Source: Candidatus Kapaibacterium thiocyanatum
Lineage (GTDB): Bacteria > Bacteroidota > Ignavibacteria > Kapaibacteriales > Kapaibacteriaceae
Direction of reading: 5' to 3'
Length of the DNA stretch: 64,000 nt
Assembly: GCA_001899175.1 (NCBI GenBank)
Contig: MKVH01000024.1
Location: 806,001 to 870,000 of the forward strand
Positions 17,065 to 26,055 of the stretch are shown here, one piece after another; positions within the stretch are counted from its first letter, which is position 1, and every line of letters begins with the position of its first letter. Under the pieces are notes generated by a model. It was not told the origin of the DNA. It searched no databases and saw only the letters and a list, made by a program, of their open reading frames with translations. The translations under genes and the position numbers were made by a program.

Positions 17065-18735
17065 CTACTGTCTGAACTGGACACCCTGATAGTCGGCGAA
17101 CAGGTGCTTGACCTTGTTCCGCTGATACTTGCCGGTCGACGTCACGGGCAACGTGTCCGTGAAGAGGACGACCTTCGGGGCCTTGGAGAAGGGGAGGTGT
17201 TCACGGCAGAAGGCCAGGATATCTTCGGCCTTGCTCGATGCATCGTCGGGAACGACGAGAGCACCGACTTCTTCACCATACATGTCGTTGACGAATCCCA
17301 CGCAGATGCCGGCCTTGACGCCAGGCGCACGTGCGAGCACTTCGTCGATTTCCAGCGGCGCGAGGTTGATACCGCCACGGATGATCAGTTCCTTCAGACG
17401 TCCGGTGATGAAGAAGTACGGGCGTCCCTGCGCGTCGTTCACGTAGAACCCTTCGTCGCCCGACCTGAACCATCCATGGGTGAAGGCCTCGGCATTGGCC
17501 TTCTCGTTGGCATAGTATTCCTTCATCGTGTTGGGTCCGCGTGCCACGATCTCCCCGCGTTCGCCCTCGCCGACTGCGTTGCCGTGATCGTCGTGGATGG
17601 CCATTTCGTTGCACGGAAGGGGAATGCCGATGGAAGGGAAGCCGTAGTCCTGCATCCAGTGCCGATGTTCGGTTTCGCTCAGGTCGGCGGGCAGGAAGCA
17701 GTTGTAGCAGGTCGTTTCCGATAGTCCGTAGCCATGGACGATGGGAATGCCGTAGCGCGATTCGAAGGCATTCGCCAGTTCGCACGTCAATGGTCCCGCA
17801 CCACAGATGATATGCCGGAAGCCGTTCCCGATCACATCCGATGCATCCGCATCGGCTTCGAGGAGAAAGGCGAGAAGGGTCGGGACGACGCTGACGATAT
17901 GGACGTTCTCTCGTCTGATGACGTCGAAGAAGCGCGTCGCCGAGAACTTCCTGTTGAGAACGATGCTCGCGCCCGCCAGGAACGGAGCGACGTGCGTGAC
18001 GATGGTGCCGTTCACATGATGAACAGGAAGCACGCACATCATTCTCGTGTCTTCGTCGACCCCGTGCCATGCCGCGATGTCGTAGCCGTCAGCGAAGAGA
18101 TTCTGCTGCATCAGGACGACACCCTTGGGATTGCCCGTCGTACCGCTTGTGTACACGATCAGGCATTCGTCGAAACGCATGTCCTCACCTGCATGTTGCC
18201 AGGGGGAGGGTGCGAGCGTCCGTAGTGTTTCGTAGAAGACGGGATCCGTCGCATCGGTATCCACGTCGATGAGGATGGGTCGTCGTGCCGCAGTTTGCGG
18301 AAGGTCCTCGATACGCTTCATGTATTCCGTTCTGCACAACACGATGGCGGCACCGCTGTTGTCGAGGATATAGGTAAGGCGTCCGTCGTCTTCCGTCATG
18401 TTCAGGGGCACGGCGCAGGCGCCGAGCATCCAGCATGCGAAGTAGGAGAGGATGGTATCGGGGTGGTTGTGTCCGGCGATGGCGACTCGTGATCCGCGTT
18501 CGATGCCTTTCCGTTGGAGGAGCGTCGCAAGACGACGTGCTACGTCGATGAAGACGGCATACGACCAGCCGAAGCGGTTGCCGTGTTCGTCGATATGGAT
18601 CATCCAGGGTTTCTCACCGTAGACCGTATCGTGATGTTGCATGACGGCCGACCATGAGCCGAACGGATACGAATAGGATTCGCCCGAACGACCGAACGAC
18701 GAGCGGGCGGGATTGAGACGTGGATCGAGTTGCAT
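17065..18735 (-). CDS. Acyl-CoA synthetase / AMP-dependent ligase
   Basis: A 556-residue adenylate-forming enzyme (ANL superfamily) that activates a carboxylic acid through an acyl-AMP to an acyl-CoA. Motifs in order: the P-loop-like IVYTSGTTGNPKGV, HGYGLSETT, a GWFRSGDEGFY segment with the ribose-binding Asp, the hinge region GRLKELIIRGG and the catalytic Lys in STGKYQRNKVKHLF. The acyl substrate is not predictable, although medium/long-chain fatty acids are likely. The gene stands alone between convergent neighbours. The ATG (18733-18735) is preceded by a TATTTTG -7-like box only about five bases away. Confidence 0.92.
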   Translation of the reverse strand: MQLDPRLNPARSSFGRSGESYSYPFGSWSAVMQHHDTVYGEKPWMIHIDEHGNRFGWSYAVFIDVARRLATLLQRKGIERGSRVAIAGHNHPDTILSYFACWMLGACAVPLNMTEDDGRLTYILDNSGAAIVLCRTEYMKRIEDLPQTAARRPILIDVDTDATDPVFYETLRTLAPSPWQHAGEDMRFDECLIVYTSGTTGNPKGVVLMQQNLFADGYDIAAWHGVDEDTRMMCVLPVHHVNGTIVTHVAPFLAGASIVLNRKFSATRFFDVIRRENVHIVSVVPTLLAFLLEADADASDVIGNGFRHIICGAGPLTCELANAFESRYGIPIVHGYGLSETTCYNCFLPADLSETEHRHWMQDYGFPSIGIPLPCNEMAIHDDHGNAVGEGERGEIVARGPNTMKEYYANEKANAEAFTHGWFRSGDEGFYVNDAQGRPYFFITGRLKELIIRGGINLAPLEIDEVLARAPGVKAGICVGFVNDMYGEEVGALVVPDDASSKAEDILAFCREHLPFSKAPKVVLFTDTLPVTSTGKYQRNKVKHLFADYQGVQFRQ

Positions 18736-18739
18736 GGCC

Positions 18740-18747
18740 GCAAAATA
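18740..18747 (-). promoter_or_regulatory. -7-like element immediately before the acyl-CoA synthetase start
   Basis: On the minus strand CCGTATTTTGC precedes the ATG at 18735, with TATTTTGC ending four bases before the start codon. It is a shortened form of the Bacteroidota TAnnTTTG box (one T fewer), so the match is imperfect. If used, the mRNA would lack a leader. Confidence 0.3.
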
Positions 18748-18994
18748 CGGTCTGGAATTCTGTCCGGCGTTACACGGAGTGAAATCCGTTTCGTCATGAT
18801 CGCCATCCCGTCAGCACGGGTATGTCATCGTACGTACATCGATGGAATTGTAACGTTGTCCGATGTCGGTTGTTATGTAGGTGGTGCCCATCTCCAGTGC
18901 ATGGTGAGGCAGTCCGTAGGTCCCCCGAACGGATCGGAGGTGTGTGGCAGGCGGATCGCCATGTTCATCCATATCACTATCCTGTGTTCAGCGT

Positions 18995-21508
18995 ATGTAT
19001 TCCATCGTATCCTCGTATCGAATCGTCGTTGCCGCCATTCTGTCGCTCGTCATCGGATCCTGTCTCATGCAGGCCGGGACGACGGAGAAGCGCGGTACGG
19101 AATCCGTGGCGGAAGGTCTGCATTACGTCGTCGCCTTTCCGCAGGTCTGGGCCGCGCCGGCGGAGAATCCGTTACCCGTACCGATGACCCTGTTGATCTC
19201 GTCGAGAAGCGCGGCCAGGGTCCGTATCACGACGCCCGGATCGAGTCGCAACGACAATGCGATCATCGACCAGGTATTCGTACTCGAACCCAACGTCGTG
19301 AAGAAGGTGCCGATTCCCAAGGGATACATGAACGAGGAATCCGAAGTCCGCAAGGCGCACGGCATCATGATCACCGCGGACCATCCCGTTTCCGTCTCGA
19401 CCTATCAGGCGTGGAACGGCAACGGTGAGATCGCCCGACATCTGCCGGTCGAAGGGTGGGGGACGGAGTACTACTCGATGAACTTCTACCAGGATCGGTA
19501 CGGCACTGCCAGTGCCGGCTACAAGTACCGTCCTGGCCAGATACTGATCGTCGCAGCCGTCGACAATACGATCGTCACCTATATACCGACCGTCACGACG
19601 GAAGGTGGTAAGGATGCCGAATCCGTTCCCAAAGGCACGCCCCGGAACATCCAGCTCGATCGCGGCGAGACCTTCCTCATCAAGGCGAAGATCGATCCCG
19701 TGACGAACAAGGAATGGTCGTCGGACATTTCCGGCACACTCATCCGCTCGAACAAGCCCATCGGTGTCGTGTCGGGGCATACGAAGGTGGCCATCATGCG
19801 TTATCCCGACATCCTGCCGCCAACCGGCATGTTCGCCGCCGACGCGCACTTCGTCCGCAACAACGTTCACGATGCCATGTTCCCGACCACGATGGCTGGT
19901 ACCGATTTCGTGACGATTCCGTGTATGTACAAGGCTCAGCGTGTCACCGGGATGAACGGTGTGGAATATGGCATCGACGACGACCGGGGAGATGTCGTAC
20001 GCGTCATTGCCCTTGAGGACAATACGCTCCTTCAATCCCTGGCGGCGAACGGCAGTTCGTACCTGAATCGCAGGAATCTCCGCCGAGGCGAAAGCTATAC
20101 GGAGACGTCGACGGATCGTCCTACGGTTTGGAAGGCGAGTAAACCTGTTCTCATGGTACAATACGGAAAGTCCTATGCCAGGATCCAGCCGCCACTCGTG
20201 GGCACGACGCAGGAAGGAAAGGTCGACAAGGCTCAGGGGCATCCGACGGTGGAAGCGGGACAGCCGATGATGCAATGCGTTCCATCGGTCGATCGCTGGG
20301 TGAGTTATGGTGTATTCTCGGCACCGGAGGGAGTGGACAATTTCCTGAACGTCGTCTTTCGTGTGGAGGATGCAGCCAAGATCAAGATCGACGGCCGGAC
20401 GTTGACGGCCGCATATCCCGCCATCTCTTCGATAGCCGGATCGCCCTATGCCTTCATCAGAGTCACGACCGGTTCCGGCGATCATATCATCGAGTCGAGC
20501 ACCCCGGCCGTGAAGTGGATGGCCTGGACCTACGGTTCGATCGACGGTCTGCAACAGGGACGTGCCTATGGTACACCCGTCTCCGTCGACATTTCCGTCG
20601 CCTGTGACGATTCCCTGGCCGTCGACGAAGAAGAGACCGTCTGTGGCGATGTCGATACCTGGGGACGGATGGTTCCGTCCGGAACCACCGCATGTGGTGG
20701 AATCGTGAACGTCGAGGCGATCGCGTTGACGAACTACGAACTGAACGTCGATGAAACGTTCAATGTCAGTGATGCCTCGGTCCACTATCGGGTAAGGGTG
20801 ATCGACAGGACACAGGATGCGACGGCCACCGTCCGCATGCGGACACGGTCGGGCAGGTACGTCGAGAAAACCTATACCTACAATGCGGTCAAGTTCGGCG
20901 TCAATCCCACGTCTCTCGACTTCCGGATTTCCCAGGACGATGCGACGTCGTGCAAGACGGTCGAATTCTCCAATCTGGGTCCGACCGCCGCCGCAGTGAA
21001 GGAGCTAAAGGTGTGGCGTCATCCCGGCATCTTCACGTTCGATCCCGCGAGCTTCGTGCTGAAACCGGGGGAGAGCATCCAGGTCCAGATGTGCGCCACG
21101 CTTCCGACACCCGGCGTCAGGATCGACGACATCATCGCACGGTTCGACTGCTACGAGGCCAAGGTCGCGGCGGTCAGGGTGAGCAGTGAGTCGGGAGACA
21201 CGACCGTGAGCGTGGAGCAGGACGACCGGGCATCGCTCGTCGTCGGCACACCCAGCCCGTTGCCTGCTTCCGTTCATGGAACGATCTCCATTCCGGTCGA
21301 CGCATCGGCGCAGGGAGACGTGACGTTGACCCTCTTTGACGGCGTGGGACGCATCGTGGGAACCATGGAGTCCGTGCATGTCGATGGTGGGCGGCAGACC
21401 CTGCGTCTCGACCTTCCGGAACTGGCGCCTTCACCGGGCCTTCATATCTTGCGGATCCAGATGCCGTCGGGCGCAGTGCGGACGATTCCGCTGATGCTGA
21501 CGGAATGA
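18995..21508 (+). CDS. Large secreted protein with IgGFc-binding-type region and C-terminal sorting-like domain
   Basis: An 837-residue exported protein. The start chosen is ATG at 18995 (MYSIVSSYRIVVAAIL), giving a hydrophobic signal segment; the frame extends 17 codons upstream. Residues about 45-540 match the style of the IgGFc-binding N-terminal family: WGTEYYSMNFYQDRYG, QILIVAAVDNTIVTYIPT, DRGETFLIKAK, SGTLIRSNKPIGVVSGH. Residues about 640-760 contain Ig/ASH-like beta repeats (NPTSLDFRIS, then PGESIQVQMCATLP). The last 80 residues look like a T9SS sorting domain variant. It is probably displayed on the cell surface; binding partners are unknown. Confidence 0.8.
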   Translation: MYSIVSSYRIVVAAILSLVIGSCLMQAGTTEKRGTESVAEGLHYVVAFPQVWAAPAENPLPVPMTLLISSRSAARVRITTPGSSRNDNAIIDQVFVLEPNVVKKVPIPKGYMNEESEVRKAHGIMITADHPVSVSTYQAWNGNGEIARHLPVEGWGTEYYSMNFYQDRYGTASAGYKYRPGQILIVAAVDNTIVTYIPTVTTEGGKDAESVPKGTPRNIQLDRGETFLIKAKIDPVTNKEWSSDISGTLIRSNKPIGVVSGHTKVAIMRYPDILPPTGMFAADAHFVRNNVHDAMFPTTMAGTDFVTIPCMYKAQRVTGMNGVEYGIDDDRGDVVRVIALEDNTLLQSLAANGSSYLNRRNLRRGESYTETSTDRPTVWKASKPVLMVQYGKSYARIQPPLVGTTQEGKVDKAQGHPTVEAGQPMMQCVPSVDRWVSYGVFSAPEGVDNFLNVVFRVEDAAKIKIDGRTLTAAYPAISSIAGSPYAFIRVTTGSGDHIIESSTPAVKWMAWTYGSIDGLQQGRAYGTPVSVDISVACDDSLAVDEEETVCGDVDTWGRMVPSGTTACGGIVNVEAIALTNYELNVDETFNVSDASVHYRVRVIDRTQDATATVRMRTRSGRYVEKTYTYNAVKFGVNPTSLDFRISQDDATSCKTVEFSNLGPTAAAVKELKVWRHPGIFTFDPASFVLKPGESIQVQMCATLPTPGVRIDDIIARFDCYEAKVAAVRVSSESGDTTVSVEQDDRASLVVGTPSPLPASVHGTISIPVDASAQGDVTLTLFDGVGRIVGTMESVHVDGGRQTLRLDLPELAPSPGLHILRIQMPSGAVRTIPLMLTE

Positions 21509-21529
21509 TCCACCTACGTTCGCACTCTC

Positions 21530-22558
21530 ATGCTCGATCTCCGTTCGGATACCCTTACCGTTCCAGATGAAGGAATGCGGGAGGCCATGGCCCGCGCACA
21601 TGTCGGTGACGACGTCTACAGTGAGGATCCGACCCTGAACGAACTTCAGGACCGCATCGCCGCATTGTTCGGCAAGGAGGCGGCCCTGTTCGTTCCGAGC
21701 GGTACGATGGGCAATCAGATATGTCTCGCCCTTCATGCCGGTACGGGTGAGGAAATCATCGCCGATGCCGATGCACACATCTTCCACTACGAGAATGCGG
21801 CCACCAGTGTCGTCGCTCGTGCCCAGATCCGTGGCATCCGGAGCGAAGCAGGTGAGATGCCACTCGCGGACGTGATGGAGGCCGTACGTCCTGTGGCCTA
21901 CTATTATCCGCGGACGGCATGCATTGCCGTGGAGAACAGCCACAACCGTCATGGCGGCACGGTACTGTCGATGGGCTACGTGCGCCAGCTCCGATCCGTC
22001 GCCGACGAGATCGGCGTTCCCTTCCATTGCGATGGTGCGAGGATCTGGAATGCCTGCGTAGCGGTCGGGGAGCCTGCGGCCGTCGTGGCCGAACCATATG
22101 ACAGTATCAGTGTCTGCCTGTCCAAGGGCCTCGGTGCTCCGGTGGGGTCGCTCATCGTCAGCACGCGCGAGCGTGTCGAACGGGCCAGACGCTGGAGGAA
22201 GATGCTCGGGGGAGGTATGCGCCAGGCCGGTATTCTGGCCGCTGCCGGGCTGTACGCGCTGGACAGCATCCTTCCCAGGATTCCTCTGGATCATGAACGC
22301 GCCCGGGCGTTCGCGGAACGTCTGGCATCGATCGAGGGAGTGGATATCGACACGGGACGGGTGCAGACGAATATCGTCGCCTTCCGTATTCCTGCCATGT
22401 CCGATGCCGAAATCATGGTCGGGTGTGCTGAACGGGGTCTTCGCATCGCACCGATCAAGTCCGGTACGATGCGGGCCGTCTTCCATCATCAGGTGGGAGA
22501 GGCGGCCGCGGAAACGGCGGCTGCCGTCATTGCCGATGTGGTTGCTGGATCGCGTTGA
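21530..22558 (+). CDS. ltaE: Low-specificity L-threonine aldolase
   Basis: A 342-residue PLP fold-type I enzyme that cleaves L-threonine or allo-threonine to glycine and acetaldehyde. It begins with the family signature MLDLRSDTLTVPDEGMREAM. The PLP-binding Lys lies in SVCLSKGLGAPVGS (about residue 201), a pyridine-contacting Asp in HCDGARIWNA, and an active-site His in ENSHNRHGG. Length is normal. A TACGTTCG -7-like box ends seven bases before the ATG. It sits tandem with a thioesterase gene that has its own promoter box. Confidence 0.93.
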   Translation: MLDLRSDTLTVPDEGMREAMARAHVGDDVYSEDPTLNELQDRIAALFGKEAALFVPSGTMGNQICLALHAGTGEEIIADADAHIFHYENAATSVVARAQIRGIRSEAGEMPLADVMEAVRPVAYYYPRTACIAVENSHNRHGGTVLSMGYVRQLRSVADEIGVPFHCDGARIWNACVAVGEPAAVVAEPYDSISVCLSKGLGAPVGSLIVSTRERVERARRWRKMLGGGMRQAGILAAAGLYALDSILPRIPLDHERARAFAERLASIEGVDIDTGRVQTNIVAFRIPAMSDAEIMVGCAERGLRIAPIKSGTMRAVFHHQVGEAAAETAAAVIADVVAGSR

Positions 22559-22560
22559 TG

Positions 22561-22568
22561 TATCTTTG
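22561..22568 (+). promoter_or_regulatory. Bacteroidota-type promoter for the thioesterase gene
   Basis: TATCTTTG is an exact TAnnTTTG -7 box. A TTG at 22542-22544 lies 16 bases upstream of it, close to the expected -33 spacing. The leader to the ATG at 22605 would be about 30 bases. Confidence 0.55.
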
Positions 22569-22604
22569 CATGCGTTTCACTCCGCATACGTTATCAACAT
22601 AGAC

Positions 22605-23105
22605 ATGCCTACCAACGAGCACGACGAAGCGACGATCGATCATGGTCCCGTTACCATCGAGGGATACGGTACGTTCAATCACAGACTGCACAGTCGCGTC
22701 CGTTCCTATGATGTCGACCGGCAAAGCATCGTCCATAACGCCGTCTATCTCTATTGGCTCGAGGCCGCCCGTATCGAATATTTCCGCGATATGGGTATAC
22801 CGATCGACCGCCGTGCCTTCGTGACGAAGCACCGCTTCGTCGTCGTCAAGACGGAGATCGAATACAAGCTGGCCGCACAGTTCGACGATGCCTATACGGT
22901 ATTCACCCGCGTGTCGTTCGTGAAGAACTCGTCGTTCGGCTTCGAGCACGTCATCCGGCGCGAAGATGGCGCGATTCTCGCCACGGCGAAGGGCGTCCTC
23001 GTCTATCTCAATCCCGCAACCCACAAGCCGGAACGCATTCCGGACTCCTATCGTACGCTCATTCACGAGTTCGAGGGTGAGAACGTTCAATTCCTCAAGG
23101 ATTGA
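22605..23105 (+). CDS. Acyl-CoA thioesterase, YbgC/4HBT hotdog family
   Basis: A 166-residue hotdog-fold thioesterase, probably hydrolysing an acyl-CoA. It has the YbgC signature: an Asp in SYDVDRQSIVHNAVYLYWLE (the conserved D...G/S.V....Y..W.E pattern), then ARIEYFRDMG. The start is ATG at 22605; the open frame extends much further upstream but only as an antisense-type shadow of the aldolase gene. A clear TATCTTTG promoter box lies 37 bases before the start. The in vivo substrate is unknown. Confidence 0.88.
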   Translation: MPTNEHDEATIDHGPVTIEGYGTFNHRLHSRVRSYDVDRQSIVHNAVYLYWLEAARIEYFRDMGIPIDRRAFVTKHRFVVVKTEIEYKLAAQFDDAYTVFTRVSFVKNSSFGFEHVIRREDGAILATAKGVLVYLNPATHKPERIPDSYRTLIHEFEGENVQFLKD

Positions 23106-23542
23106 CGGTCTGGCGTGGGCAGGATGACCTTGCCCCTGGGGTGGAGATCATCGACGATATCATATCATCGTGTATACGTTGACCGGATCCATGGCCAATC
23201 CGATAGGGCCGTCGTGAACGATCCGTTCGATGCCTGCACGGAGGTCGCGCTGTATGTGGTGATATTCCGATGGCATTCCCGCCGCAGCTTCCGCATGCCG
23301 GATGCACGGATAGGGGTCATGTCGTGAAGGGGAAGTGCTGGAGAGAGGATACGCCCGCCCAGCCGGGTACGATCTCGTACTGGTCGTCGTGTTATCCGAC
23401 CACGTCCTGCTGCGCCGGGCGATTCCATAGCCGCCTGGCCAGCGCCGATCCGAGAACCGTTCCTCGGTGGATTGTTCCTCTGTCTGCAACGTCGGATATC
23501 CCTATCCCTGATCCGACGTTCGCGACTCACCATCGTCCGATG
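23106..23542. other. 437-base stretch without a confident gene
   Basis: This interval between the thioesterase and a minus-strand lipoprotein has no open frame with recognisable domains. On the minus strand a stop-free frame encodes AGIERIVHDGPIGLAMDPVN and ends at about 23160, while another frame continues with IVDDLHPRGKVILPTPDRQS to a stop inside the thioesterase 3' end. The two pieces would need a frameshift to join. It may be a decayed gene or plain intergenic DNA; I cannot tell which. Confidence 0.35.
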
Positions 23543-24151
23543 TCAGTATTCCAGTGTGACCAGGGCATTGTAGTTCACGAAGCGCGGGCGATCGGGATCG
23601 GCGATGGAAATCTGGATGCGTCCCTTGACCAGGCGTTTTTCCTCGACGCTGGCCAGGCCGAGACGGAACTGACGTCCACTCGTATCCGCGAACCACAGAT
23701 ACTCCTTGATCGTGTAGTCCTTCGTCAGGTGTTTGACGTTGAACCACGTATCCGAATTCACAAGCGTGGAGATCACGTTGTCGCACGGCTGGCGTTCGAC
23801 CCCGAACGAGAATTCCGTGACGAGTGGAGTGAAGTCCTTCGTCGGCGTGAATCGCGTATTCGGCGTCTGGAGATGGGGAATGGTGACGCGGAACGGCGCG
23901 GCACCGGTATCGATGAGCACGCCCTTCAGGATTTCCGGGTCGGTATAGATGAATTCGATGGCGCTGTCGCCGTAGTAGTAGAGCAGCGAGATCCTCGTCG
24001 GATTCGTCGTCTTGTCCGCATAGTTCATCTTCCTGTCCGTACTCAGGTCGAGCGGGGACGAACAGGCCAGCATCACGAGACCCAGCACGACGCCCAGGAG
24101 GACCGGCAGCGGCTTCCTAACGGAAGCCACCCATATCGATGCTGATGCCAT
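23543..24151 (-). CDS. Predicted lipoprotein of unknown function
   Basis: About 202 residues. A hydrophobic signal with the lipobox LVMLAC is followed by a polar, beta-rich mature region (SLLYYYGDSAIEFIYTD, RVTIPHLQTPN, LWFADTSGRQFRLGLAS). No domain is recognised. The ATG at 24151 overlaps the end of the anti-sigma-like gene by 35 bases; a GTG at 24130 would reduce the overlap to 14 bases and give a more typical short signal peptide. It is the third gene of the sigma/anti-sigma operon and may be an envelope component controlled by it. Confidence 0.7.
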   Translation of the reverse strand: MASASIWVASVRKPLPVLLGVVLGLVMLACSSPLDLSTDRKMNYADKTTNPTRISLLYYYGDSAIEFIYTDPEILKGVLIDTGAAPFRVTIPHLQTPNTRFTPTKDFTPLVTEFSFGVERQPCDNVISTLVNSDTWFNVKHLTKDYTIKEYLWFADTSGRQFRLGLASVEEKRLVKGRIQISIADPDRPRFVNYNALVTLEY

Positions 24152-25349
24152 AGGTAATGCCCCATTTCGTGGAATTGAACCAGCGGTTCTGGAATTGATA
24201 CATCAGTGCCGCGCCATCGATGCCGACGCTGAAGCGGATCGGACCGGACGGCTGATACTGCAGGCCGATGGAGCCGCGTGCCAGCGGGCCTTGCGCGAAG
24301 GCCATGCCGGCCGTGATTTCGGCGAAGGGACGCAGGCCTTCGAGGATGCTGAACTCGGTCGGAGAATACTGATAGTTGGCACCCATCCAGAAGAGAACCG
24401 GAACCTGGTAGTATTCCACCGGCCTGTCGGCGAGCATGCCGTTGAAGTTCTGGCGGAAGGATTCGGAGCCCATTTCGATACCGATGCGATGTTCCGTGCC
24501 GAGAGGCATGGTAAGAGCGAAGGCCGCATTCGGCAGCAGTGCGTTCTGAAGGTCGGTCGGCGGAGTCTCGCTGGAAGGAATACCCGATGCGAGCGAACGG
24601 AGACGAAGCGACACGGGGAGTTGCTGCGTCGCGGCCGCCGTGAGGTATGCTGCCGGTACGGCGGCATCGGCACCCAGCGTGGTCTGTTGCGTGGACGTCA
24701 GCGGGGGTAACGACGCCATGTCGTGGAGCGGTGTCGGTTCGATGGTCGTGTTCAGGGTGGATTCCGCTTCCGACGTCGGCGGCTGCGTGTCGTTGCTGAC
24801 GGATTCCGACGTCGACGTTCCGGACTGCCTGGACGCCATGGCGCGTGCCGATGCGTTCGACCGGACGAAGACGGTGTCGATGCGGACGGGAGTATCCGCC
24901 GTGGGTTCGGTGGAAACGGGAGCGCCGGCCGTCACGTTACCCGTCGTGCCGTTGCGTTCCGCGGAAGCCCAGTTCGACGTCTGTTGGGGATTGCCGAGCA
25001 TCAGCATGTAGACGACGACACCGCCGACGACCGATCCTGCCAGCGTATAGAGAATCGGAGCGAACGATGCCAGCCAGCCGGACATTCCGGTGGCCGCTAC
25101 GGTAGCGGACGTTGCCGCCGTACCTGCTGCGCTGGTGAATCCTGCGGCTGCGAGAATTCCGGTTTCGGCTGCCGGTGACGGGAAGAGGACATCGCGATGG
25201 ACGGCATTGCGGATGGACAGAATGTCCTTCATTTCCGTTCTCAGCTCCGGCGTCTGGGCCAGAGAATCGAACAGGCGCTGTTCGTCGGAAAGTTCGAGCT
25301 CTCCGTCCATGAATGCATACAGCGCTTCGTCTGGGGTCAAATGCGTCAT
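24117..25349 (-). CDS. Anti-sigma-factor-like membrane protein with barrel-like C-terminal domain
   Basis: A 410-residue protein. The N-terminus (MTHLTPDEALYAFMDGELE, then a helical stretch to about residue 55) resembles short cytosolic anti-sigma domains. It is followed by Ala/Gly-rich sequence, one membrane segment (about 93-116, LYTLAGSVVGGVVVYMLML), a long Ser/Thr/Pro linker (about 120-240) and a C-terminal region (about 250-410) with alternating beta strands such as RFSVGIDGAALMYQF and WGITYGISIDMGGF, as in outer-membrane barrels. The stop is followed closely by the lipoprotein, and the ECF sigma gene lies 16 bases upstream, so it is probably its regulator. No HxxxCxxC zinc motif is present. 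The architecture is unusual. Confidence 0.7.
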   Translation of the reverse strand: MTHLTPDEALYAFMDGELELSDEQRLFDSLAQTPELRTEMKDILSIRNAVHRDVLFPSPAAETGILAAAGFTSAAGTAATSATVAATGMSGWLASFAPILYTLAGSVVGGVVVYMLMLGNPQQTSNWASAERNGTTGNVTAGAPVSTEPTADTPVRIDTVFVRSNASARAMASRQSGTSTSESVSNDTQPPTSEAESTLNTTIEPTPLHDMASLPPLTSTQQTTLGADAAVPAAYLTAAATQQLPVSLRLRSLASGIPSSETPPTDLQNALLPNAAFALTMPLGTEHRIGIEMGSESFRQNFNGMLADRPVEYYQVPVLFWMGANYQYSPTEFSILEGLRPFAEITAGMAFAQGPLARGSIGLQYQPSGPIRFSVGIDGAALMYQFQNRWFNSTKWGITYGISIDMGGFR

Positions 25350-25365
25350 AAGTCTTGTGCGTTTG

Positions 25366-25995
25366 CTACGCGTTGTTGTTCAGATCGTTGAGGTATGGGG
25401 CGAGGATGTCGCGCAGCTTCTTCTTGGCGCGGAATATCCTCACCTTGACGACGTCGAGGGACTCACCGATGACTTCGGCGATCTCGTTGTAGCTGAGTCC
25501 GTTGTATTCACGCAGGACGAAGGCTTCACGGTAATCGTCGGGCAACAATTCGAGCGAAGCATGGATGAGTTGAAGAAGTTCCTTGTGTTCGTACGGGACG
25601 TCACTGGCTGTCAGGTGAAAATCCTCGACGGGGACGAATGCCTTCTTATGGCGCGAGCGATATGAAAGGCACAGGTTCCGTGCGATGGTCATCAGGTAGG
25701 CTGGAAAGTTCTCGATGACGCGTCCTTGCCTGCCGCTGTCGAAGAGTTTGACGAACGTTTCCTGCAAAAGGTCCTCGGCCGTCTGGTTGTCTCCGAGAAT
25801 CTTCCGGCAGTAGGTGTAGATGCGTTGGGAATAACGGCGATAGAGTATGGACAATGCAGCCTGGGCCGGTGCATCATCGTGCGCCAGCTTGGCGTACAGT
25901 TCCAGATCGGAGACGTCGTCAGCGTCCGTCCGGCGCGATTGCATCGTACCCGTCGCCATTCCCGGTTCCCGCTTTCCTGTGGATTTCTTGTGCAT
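25366..25995 (-). CDS. ECF-type RNA polymerase sigma factor
   Basis: A 209-residue sigma-70 family protein of the extracytoplasmic-function type. Region 2 is seen in ALSILYRRYSQRIYTYCRKI and TAEDLLQETFVKLFDS; region 4 in LELLPDDYREAFVLREYNGL and SYNEIAEVIGESLDVVKVRI. It would direct RNA polymerase to a small regulon, probably including its own operon, and be held inactive by the membrane protein encoded next. The start chosen is ATG at 25995 (MHKKSTGKREPG); a GTG two codons earlier and an ATG at codon 13 are alternatives. Confidence 0.93.
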   Translation of the reverse strand: MHKKSTGKREPGMATGTMQSRRTDADDVSDLELYAKLAHDDAPAQAALSILYRRYSQRIYTYCRKILGDNQTAEDLLQETFVKLFDSGRQGRVIENFPAYLMTIARNLCLSYRSRHKKAFVPVEDFHLTASDVPYEHKELLQLIHASLELLPDDYREAFVLREYNGLSYNEIAEVIGESLDVVKVRIFRAKKKLRDILAPYLNDLNNNA

Positions 25996-26055
25996 CGACA
26001 CAAGGCCAAAAGAGTTGTTACAAGGCCGACGTCATTCCCGGCCGTAATTTAGGGC

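Noticed and set aside
19172-20785. A 537-codon minus-strand frame opposite the IgGFc-binding-like gene
   Set aside because: Antisense shadow with His/Arg/Asp-biased composition; the plus-strand frame has signal peptide and family motifs.
26002-26055. An ECF-type autoregulatory promoter upstream of the sigma gene
   Set aside because: A GTAAC-like stretch is visible on the minus strand, but no second copy elsewhere in the window supports a specific ECF motif.
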